From Hygrocybe punicea (taxonomy: Eukaryota; Basidiomycota; Agaricomycetes; Agaricales; Hygrophoraceae), in NCBI GenBank assembly GCA_963556145.1, contig OY744466.1, forward strand, positions 930,001 to 994,000: a stretch of DNA of 64,000 nt. Reading direction: 5' to 3'. Shown here in pieces: positions 56,716-64,000 of this stretch. The notes beneath the pieces were generated by a model. The model was not told the origin of the DNA, searched no databases, and was given only the letters and a program-made list of their open reading frames with translations. Within the stretch, counting starts at the first letter, position 1; every line of letters starts with the position of its first letter. The translations under genes and the position numbers were made by a program.

Positions 56716-59700
56716 TTATTTCGAATGCCTAATATTGGGCTCTTTGTAAAACCTGAGATGAAGGGAGCTACAAACAACTGACACAGATCTGCAATGGAAC
56801 ATAAGATCAGGTCCTTGCACAAACGGAGCTGTTGGTACTTAAGCTTACGAGAGTGCCATCGCCAGCGACGCCCACACCGGATTGAGACGGGCGTGCCCAG
56901 CTGGATATACAACTCCTGCTGCTATCGGCAAGGCAATAAGGTTGTAGCACACTGCCCAAAGCTAACAAAGGAGGATCAGCTTCAGGTTATCTTTATGGAC
57001 GCTACCCATGAGGCGCACAAAATTGATTTTCACGCGATTGAATACTTTGCGCGATAGATGGCTGAGGGTAAGCAAACTACCCAAATGTGAGGATAGCAAA
57101 ATGAAGGATGCGCTCGAAATGGCAACATCGCCTGTGGTAACAGAGTCAGTCATTGAACACGAACAAGTTTGCAATTGGAAGTTTCCTCAACTGCCAGATC
57201 CGATCGCGATTCCAATATCAGCCGCAGTTAAAGCCTAAAGATCGTCGAGTTAAGTAGTACTGAGTAAACATTTTTTTCAGCTCGAGTAAGACACTAACCG
57301 GAGCATCGTTTATACCATCCCCCACCATTGCTACAATGCACCGGTTAATCAACCTCCGACTTCTTAAGGGGGATTGCCAATTGGATTCCCTTCTTTTTGT
57401 TCCGACTCGTTGCAGCCATTCGACCTTCTCGGCCTGCAAAATGGAAGTTCAATGCAATGGCGGTCAGTCACAGAAGCTTTGATCACCTTTTCGTGTGGAA
57501 GCACACCGGCGATAACATTCTTTATTGGGATCCCAACGGTGGTTGCGACAGCTTCTGCGGTTGCAACGTTATCGCCAGAAATCATCCATGTGGCTATGCC
57601 TAGATCCTGGAAGCAACGTACAACGTCCTTGGCCTCTGGCCTTAGACGATCTGTGACCGCGAAAATGGCGGCGATATGAAATGATTCTTGAGTGGACTCG
57701 TCCCCGTCCCGCAAAGCTAACAAAGCGAGAGTTTTTGCCTCAGACTTCCAAACGTCCATCTGGTGAGCAACGTCGCGGTTTATAGTTGCACCATGCTCTT
57801 CCATCCAAGCTTCATTCCCGATGATCGCCGTACAGTGCAACGACTCAAAATAGGCTTCTAACCCTCTCCCCGCAGTCTCTTCAAACGCAGAACCCGTTAA
57901 TGGCGTTCCTTTGCTTTCGCAAAATCGGCGAATTGCGGTGGCCAAAGGATGCGAACTAGCAGACTCAATCTCTGCGGCGATACCCAAAACTATCTCTCTC
58001 TTCCATTTGGTATTAGCTGGGAATTCGGTATCAGACACCGACGGCTCCACACCCTCCGTAAGGGTCCCAGTCTTGTCGAACACGATTAAATCAAGCTGTG
58101 CCATTTCCTGGAATGCTTCGCCGCCACCGCGGGCTAGAATACCAAACTTCGCAGCAAGGCCAGACCCAACGAGTAATGCGGTCGGCGCCGCCAGACCAAT
58201 TCCGCAGGGACAAGCAACCACAAAAACAGCTATTGCAAACTCGAGAGACCAGACCGCTACAAACCGTCAACGTGCTGTCCAGTAATCGAATGAAGCTCGT
58301 CCCCATATATTACTCACCCCAGCCACCAACTGGAATGTCGAGGTATTCATCAGGGAGTGACCCGCTAAGTCCCAGAGATAGCCATACGACCCAGGTGGAG
58401 ATTGCCAACAAGGTCACTACTGGGACGAAGTAACCTGTGATGAGATCGGCTATTCTTTCAATAGGAGCTCTCCGCGTCTGCCCCTCTCGGACAACCTGGA
58501 TAATATTGTCGAGCCTACGAACAAAACAAAAAAAGGAAATCAGGTATACGGTCAGCGGCCTAATTTTTTGAACCACTGACATCATCCCTCCACCTACAGC
58601 GTCAACTCGGACATCCACCATCTTCGATTTATTAATCGTTCCCATATAGACCTTGTCTCCAGTTCGCTTCTTGATGAGTCTTGATTCACCTGTTAACGAG
58701 CTCTCGTCGAAAGCACTGCCCTCCCCTGAGACTATGGTTCCATCACAGGGAGGTGTAGAGCCATTCTGGACACGAACAATGTCACCGAGTTCTAGAAGAC
58801 CGGCGTCTATTTTCTCGATAGTCGAATCCACTGGCAGTGAAAGGACACTATCTTCGAGATTCGGATCACCTTTCTCGATATCTCCATTCGGGAGGGCCCA
58901 AGACGGGTTGAGAGTTGATCTAGGCACGAGCAGAAGAGCCTCCGCCGGATGCAGCGAAGCGAGAGCCGTGATAGCATCGGCTGTTCGTTCTTTACTGTAC
59001 GCTTCTAAAAAACGACCTACACGGTGCCAAGCGGAAATTAAGGATTTGGTGATGGATAGCGGGGAACGAACACACCAGCAAGAATGAACATGGTAAGAAA
59101 TACGACCGAGTCAAAATATGTAGTATTGTCGCCGAACCCTGCAGGTGACGCTGGTTGAGAAGCCGCAAGAGCAAGTAGTGCGATAGAGGAAAAATATGCC
59201 ACAGAGACACCACTAGACACCTAGGTTATTGGATATCAATTTGGTTAACTTACAACTTCCCGTAATATACAACACACGCACCAAAAGGTTCATACTTCCA
59301 AAACGGGTAAACCTCCTTAAAATGGGTATTGGTCTTTCTCTCCTCCATAACGATCTGATTTCTTTGATGCTCCGCCTGTGGAAAATACCTGCGCTACAGA
59401 ACATGACAGGGGTTGCCAAAAACAACAAGGCCCAGTCCATCCGTGATACGTTCCCAGCCCACATTGGTTCCATCAAGAATATTTTTATCGGGTTGTCATG
59501 TTTTACTAAGGACGCAAAGACGACAGCAATAATGAATGTAAAAATAGCGACAATGACGGCGAAGATGAGACGGCGCAAAAGACCCCTGCGCTCGATGATT
59601 TGCTTGTTGCGAGCAATTTCTTCAAGCGACGTCGGTTGGTGCACGAAGACTTTGAAAGGAGGTGATCTTGAAGAAGCAATGGCGGATATAATGGAGCGGA

Positions 59701-60365
59701 TTGAAAGCGAAGGCAGAGTCGGCTGGTAGGCCAATTCCAATATGGGATCCGTGTAGGTGGTCAATGGTTTGATGATGGTCAGTTTCGACCCAAAGACGTC
59801 GAGGGCCGCCATGACCTTCTCCGCACATTGTCTGCATAAATGGATGAATAAGGTGCCACGCAACCAACAGATGTGAACCATACTGGCAAAACATCCCGTC
59901 GACGCGGAGTGAAATATTCCGACGGGTCTCAAGTTGGCCTCCATTTTTGGTGCCGAGAGACACCACGCTCAGGACTTGAGATTCATATCCACAATCCTCG
60001 ATGGTTTCAGCAATAGTATTCGCGAGCTCCTCGCGGTCAATGATGGCTGTAGCAGATTTCGCCAGGAGACTGACGACGAGATCTGACACCCCAGAAAGCT
60101 CTGATAACCCACGAGTAATGGCGGGAGGGCACGACGAACAAGTCATACCCCCGACAAAAATTTTTACACGATATGGGCCATGGTCGGACAAGATGTCCTC
60201 ATTCACCCCTGGATTCGGGAGTACGGTGAGAGGGTCTTTCTTCTCGCGTTCTTCTACTGAATTGGAAGAAGTTCCACTGGCAGTACTTTGTGCATCGCAA
60301 CTGGGAGACAGGGCCCGAGTTGTCCGTTGAGCAACTAAGTGCCGGAGGTACTGCTGTAACTTCAT
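56716..60365 (-). CDS. CCC2: P1B-type copper-transporting ATPase (Ccc2/ATP7-like)
   Basis: Pumps copper into the late Golgi for cuproenzymes. Its N-terminus has metal-binding domains: GGMTCSSCPPAITRGL and a second site whose MFCQQC is split by an intron (MFCQ/QCAEKV). Then come membrane segments, the TGES phosphatase loop (DESSLTGESRLI), CPCGIGLAAPT transport motif, DKTGTLT phosphorylation site, SHPLATAI (HP locus), MISGDN and VGDGINDAP. The last exons give DIGIAIGSG-like sequence, SDVAISSASFILL and FYKEPNIRHSK before the TAA at 56716-56718. I chose the start at 60363-60365 (MKLQQYLRHL); the frame is open further upstream, so the N-terminus is uncertain. No in-frame stop remains after splicing. 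Confidence 0.9.
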
Positions 60366-60710
60366 CAGGGAATCGAGGAGGGTCACATGGCCTGATATAT
60401 ATAAGTTGTATAATATATGTCCCCGGAGTCCGGTGGCCACCAGGTCACCCCTCGGTAGCTTTCCCACGCCTGCCAACTCAGACCCCATATACATTGGTCT
60501 GGTGACCCATGGTACCGGTGAATGTATAAGTAAAATAAGATAAGAAAACGGTTCTTGATCCTTCACCGCGTGGTACCCCTCTGGGACCCCGAAAAAAGGA
60601 ACTCATCTTAAGCAGCTATAGGCCCTCCAATATTCCTGGTTCACTCACAGATTCATTCCAACACGATTCCCAGACTCACCAGAGCAAATAAGTTAAGCAG
60701 TCAGCCAGAA
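60366..60710. other. spacer between CCC2 and the LINE
   Basis: GGCCACCAGGTCACC (about 60437) and TCTGGTGACCCATGG (about 60499) form an imperfect inverted repeat. A TAAAATAAGATAAGA tract follows. The LINE 5' end lies somewhere between about 60600 and 60710; its exact start and target duplication are not visible. Confidence 0.4.
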
Positions 60711-63299
60711 ATGCGCCAGTTGATGTTCACGAGTGGCAAGAGTGGCTCCAAATCGACCAACCAAGACCCCGCCAACCCCAAATCAACCTCCACCTCAGGA
60801 ACCCGAAAAAAGAAAGACGCCAATCAAGATACAGACAAGGAAGACATCGAAACCCTGGAGGAAGCTAGGGAACACCTATCCGTTAAATTCTCCTTCTTGA
60901 ATTACAAGGATTACGATGTTACCATCTTGGCCAGAATGCTTTTCCATATGGCCGCTTCAGGTTCCACATCCACTTCCAATGATAGTGACACCCCCAATAT
61001 GCTAAGATTGATAGCTCTACTATTGCTAGATACTGACCTCGAGCTCAAAGCTAGCTCATTCTCCGAATTACTAGCCAACTGACTGAACCCCAATTACTCC
61101 AACCTCGCCATCCCTAATCTGGTTCCCATAATTGACGTCATCGTCGATAAGGTAACCGACAAAATTGAAGCTAACCTGGATAATACTAGGTCCCAACTTC
61201 AACAGATCGCAAACGACATTCAAAAGTCATCAAATACACTAGAAACTACCACCAGTACCTACAAAGACGCACTAGTCAATCAGCCCAGGCAACACTCCAA
61301 CAACCCCCAAATCAGTTCGAAGGAAGCACTACAAGCTCGACAAATCCTTATCGATATTACAGCCGTTTGCATAATTCTTGGCAGTAAGTGCACTTTTTTC
61401 AATCAATTAGGAAATATGGACTTAGTAGAATTTCCAATGCTGAATCTTGTATCTCATGAAATACTGCATGGATTGAGATGGGTGTAGAGGGAAAGTTGTA
61501 CTATTCTTGAAGGGCTATCTGCTCCTGTAATTATATTTGGACAATATTTAGTGGGTGGTGAGTTGTAGATGAAACAAGAGGTAAACCAGTACTTTTTAAC
61601 ACCCAAAATGATATTGTCAAATTATGGCATCAAATGAGCTCCTATGAAGATTGTAGGGAGAAAATTGTCCATTTTGTCAAGGGCTAGAAGTACATATACC
61701 GTGTTTTTCTTTATTTTTGTTCTGTGAGTCCATATTTATAATTATTGTGGTATTTCACTCCCATGCAGACAAACATCATATAGATGCAATATGGACTCAC
61801 AGAACAAAAATAAAGAAAAACACGGTATATGTACTTCTAGCCCTTGACAAAATGGACAATTTTCTCCCTACAATCTTCTTCATAGGAGCTCATTTGATGC
61901 CATAATTTGACAATATCATTTTGGGTGTTAAAAAGTACTGGTTTACCTCTTGTTTCATCTACAACTCACCACCCACTAAATATTGTCCAAATATAATTAC
62001 AGGAGCAGATAGCCCTTCAAGAATAGTACAACTTTCCCTCTACACCCATCTCAATCCATGCAGTATTTCATGAGATACAAGATTCAGCATTGGAAATTCT
62101 ACTAAGTCCATATTTCCTAATTGATTGAAAAAAGTGCACTTACTGCCAAGAATTATGCAAACAGCTGTAAACCTCCCCATCACGAAGATATCGCTAAATT
62201 AAGTCACGCATCTATCATAGAAAAAGCTAACCAAATCATAAGCGACTTAGGAGCTCCAGACGGTCAAAAGTTTCGGGGCGTAACCAAACTTCGTAACGGA
62301 GGGATACTACTCGAATCCAACATGGGACTACTTACTAAATGGTTACTAGAGGGTAACCGGTGCACCACCTTCGCATCCTGCTTCGGCCTCAGAGTGGGAA
62401 TTAAGTCACAAACATATAACATCATAGCCTACTTTGTCCCACTAACATTCGACCCTTTTAACACAGAAAACCTAAGGGAAATAGAGGAAACTAATGATCT
62501 ACCACCTGGCTCTATCATCAAATCAAACTGGATCACACCCAAAGAAAAATGGGCAACTAACCAAACTTGCGGCCACGCTACCTTCGCTCTCTCCTCTCCT
62601 GATACTGCTAACACCATTATATCCAAAGGTTTCTATGTCTGCCACAAACGCATCAGAGCCAACAAAACCAAAAGGGAGCCACTCCGATGCCTACGCTGTC
62701 AGATGTGGAACCATATCGCACCATCATGCCCGGCCCCTAAGGACGTTTGCGGAACATGCGGCAACAGCCATCGCACCGTGGACTGCACTATTACTGACAG
62801 ACGAAGGTGCACACCTTGCGGAAAGGATGGACACGCCAGCTGGGATCGTACTTGCCCCACATTTATCAAGAAATGCAAAGACCTGGACGCGAATAATATA
62901 GAAAATCGCATGCCCTACTTTCCTATGAGTGATCCCTGGACTCAAGCCCTCACACCTCCAGAAAACCCACTCCCTATTATGATCCCTGACTCTTCCATCC
63001 ATCGGCCGATGCTCAGACCTGAAGATAGACATTACATCCCCAACCCAAGTGCTCAATACCCCTCATCAAACAACCACGCCCATTCTAGGGTATCTCAGAA
63101 TCGCTCCAGACCCACACAAGATGCCCCCTCCCACCTCACTCAATCCACACTCCCCTTCTCTGCTATTACCAACCCGTTACCCACCGACGCCACCCAACAC
63201 GTCCGTACCCTGGAAGGATGGGGGGATCGTCCCCCCTCACCTCTTTCAACCTTCATTAGTGGACCATCCAACCACCCCGATGCCTTGCCCCTTGTCTAA
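60711..63299 (+). pseudogene. LINE ORF1 with three zinc knuckles
   Basis: The ATG at 60711 (MRQLMFTSGKSGSK), a Lys/Thr-rich N-terminus, then a TGA at 61081-61083 (LLAN/LNPNYSN). The frame is split by the MITE at 61360-62167; removing it with one TA gives QILIDIKPPHHEDIAKL in frame. C-terminal half: GVTKLRNGGILLESN, then CLRCQMWNHIAPSC, CGTCGNSHRTVDC and CTPCGKDGHASWDRTC, followed by a Pro-rich tail. LINE ORF1 proteins of this type coat the element RNA. Confidence 0.85.
61360..62167. mobile_element. 808-bp fold-back MITE, copy 2
   Basis: Same length and arms as 45840-46647, but the central loop is the reverse complement, so the two copies are inserted in opposite orientations. TA flanks it (61358-61359 and 62168-62169). 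It interrupts LINE ORF1. Few differences from copy 1 are seen, so the family was recently active. Confidence 0.85.
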
Positions 63300-64000
63300 T
63301 ATTCTGAACAACCAACCTAGTCACTTGAGCATCTGTCAGATCAATCTGAACAAATTGGCCAAGGCCCAATGGGACCTAAATTTGAACAAATTCAGCAAAT
63401 ACAACATTATCCTAATACAAGAACCTTACTTCGACAAATACAACAATACAAAAGCTACTCACGACTGGCGAGTCATCTACCCCACATCCCGCTATGACAT
63501 CGATGCGACAGTACGCTCAGTCATTTTTGTAAATACAAGGCTTGACACAACTACGTGGGAGCAAATCAAATTCCCGGATACCAACGACATCACCGCCATT
63601 CGCGTTTGAAGCCCCCACAGCAATATATCCCTCTTCAACATCTATAACGACTGTCTTCATTCCGACAACATCATGAAACTGTCCACTTACACCAAAGACA
63701 ATGCACATACCTTATATCGAGACAACCTGGACCACATGTTCTGGTGTGGGGACTTCAATCGACACCACCCCCTCTGGGATGAAGAAAGAAACCATCATCT
63801 ATTTACCACCGATGCACTAGACCAAGCATGACTCCTTATAGAAGCCACGACCGATCATAACATGACCATGGCCCTACCCAAAGACATTCCCACCCTAGAA
63901 TTGATGGTCACCAAAAACTGGACATGAACTGACAACGTCTTCTGTACGGTCAAAACATTAGATACAATAATCCTCTGTGACACAAGCCCCAATGAACGCC
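63290..64000 (+). pseudogene. LINE ORF2, endonuclease domain (incomplete)
   Basis: The frame (about 63290-63609) opens around LSNILNNQPSHLSICQINLNKLAKAQ, continues with IILIQEPYF and IYPTSRYDIDA, and stops at TGA 63607-63609. The following frame shows ISLFNIYNDCLHSDNIM and FWCGDFNRHHPLWDEE, the metal-binding motif of AP-endonuclease-like LINE nucleases that nick the target. Further TGA codons at about 63829 and 63925. The reverse transcriptase lies beyond the window. Confidence 0.8.

Larger units (their letters stand above)
60711..64000 (+). mobile_element. Tad-like non-LTR retrotransposon (LINE), 3' truncated by the window
   Basis: ORF1 (60711-63299, interrupted by a MITE) and the beginning of ORF2 (from about 63290) in tandem on the plus strand. 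ORF1 has three CCHC knuckles and ORF2 starts with an apurinic-type endonuclease, the Tad/I-like organisation of fungal LINEs. TGA stops at 61081, 63607, about 63829 and about 63925 show that the copy is decayed. Confidence 0.85.

Overview
The window looks like nuclear DNA of an Agaricomycete basidiomycete. Its genes have many short introns (about 45-60 nt, GTRAGT..YAG) and the conserved genes read as fungal orthologues. Most of the rest is transposable elements typical of mushroom-forming fungi. Nothing prokaryotic is present.

Left third (1-17.5 kb): a hAT-type MITE (181-1102) sits beside a weakly coding stretch. A decayed Ty1/copia element on the minus strand runs from about 15.85 kb down to 2.65 kb and is split by a 301-bp hAT MITE (2881-3181) and by a nearly intact chromodomain Ty3/gypsy element (4072-13918, here Gypsy-1). 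Gypsy-1 has 1966-bp LTRs differing at about four sites, a 5-bp target duplication, gag and pol, a self-priming type primer site, a second polypurine tract inside pol, and a gene on the opposite strand between pol and the 3' LTR. A truncated minus-strand copy of a second gypsy family (Gypsy-2) abuts the copia remnant and has a solo LTR in its own LTR.

Middle (17.5-36.5 kb): a tandem-repeat array holds a Mutator-type fold-back element. A complete but decayed Gypsy-2 (20646-34775) interrupts a multi-exon minus-strand gene. Two short-LTR, non-autonomous retroelements (A 29124-31806, B 32921-34620) lie inside Gypsy-2. Gypsy-2 also carries an antisense gene between pol and the 3' LTR. The antisense genes of Gypsy-1 and Gypsy-2 both encode a coiled coil plus a Zn2Cys6-like cysteine cluster, which is the most interesting recurring system here.

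Right part (37.7-64 kb): MCD4 (GPI ethanolamine phosphate transferase 1) is intact. A 10-kb pogo/DDE_1 element (about 43289-53503) encodes a Ulp1-like protease joined in frame to a transposase. Its left terminal inverted repeat was hit by three later insertions, including a Tc1/mariner element with its own multi-exon passenger gene. Next come three host genes: a mitochondrial 2-oxodicarboxylate carrier, SRP9 and a CCC2-type copper ATPase. The window ends in a Tad-like LINE interrupted by a fold-back MITE whose sister copy is in the Tc1 passenger gene.

A shared signature: nearly every in-frame stop in the broken elements is TGA, and several replace a recognisable arginine. This fits CGA to TGA, i.e. 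decay of methylated CpG. The four recognised host genes are free of it. Exon joins and product names come from reading the sequence by eye; none was tested by search or transcript.
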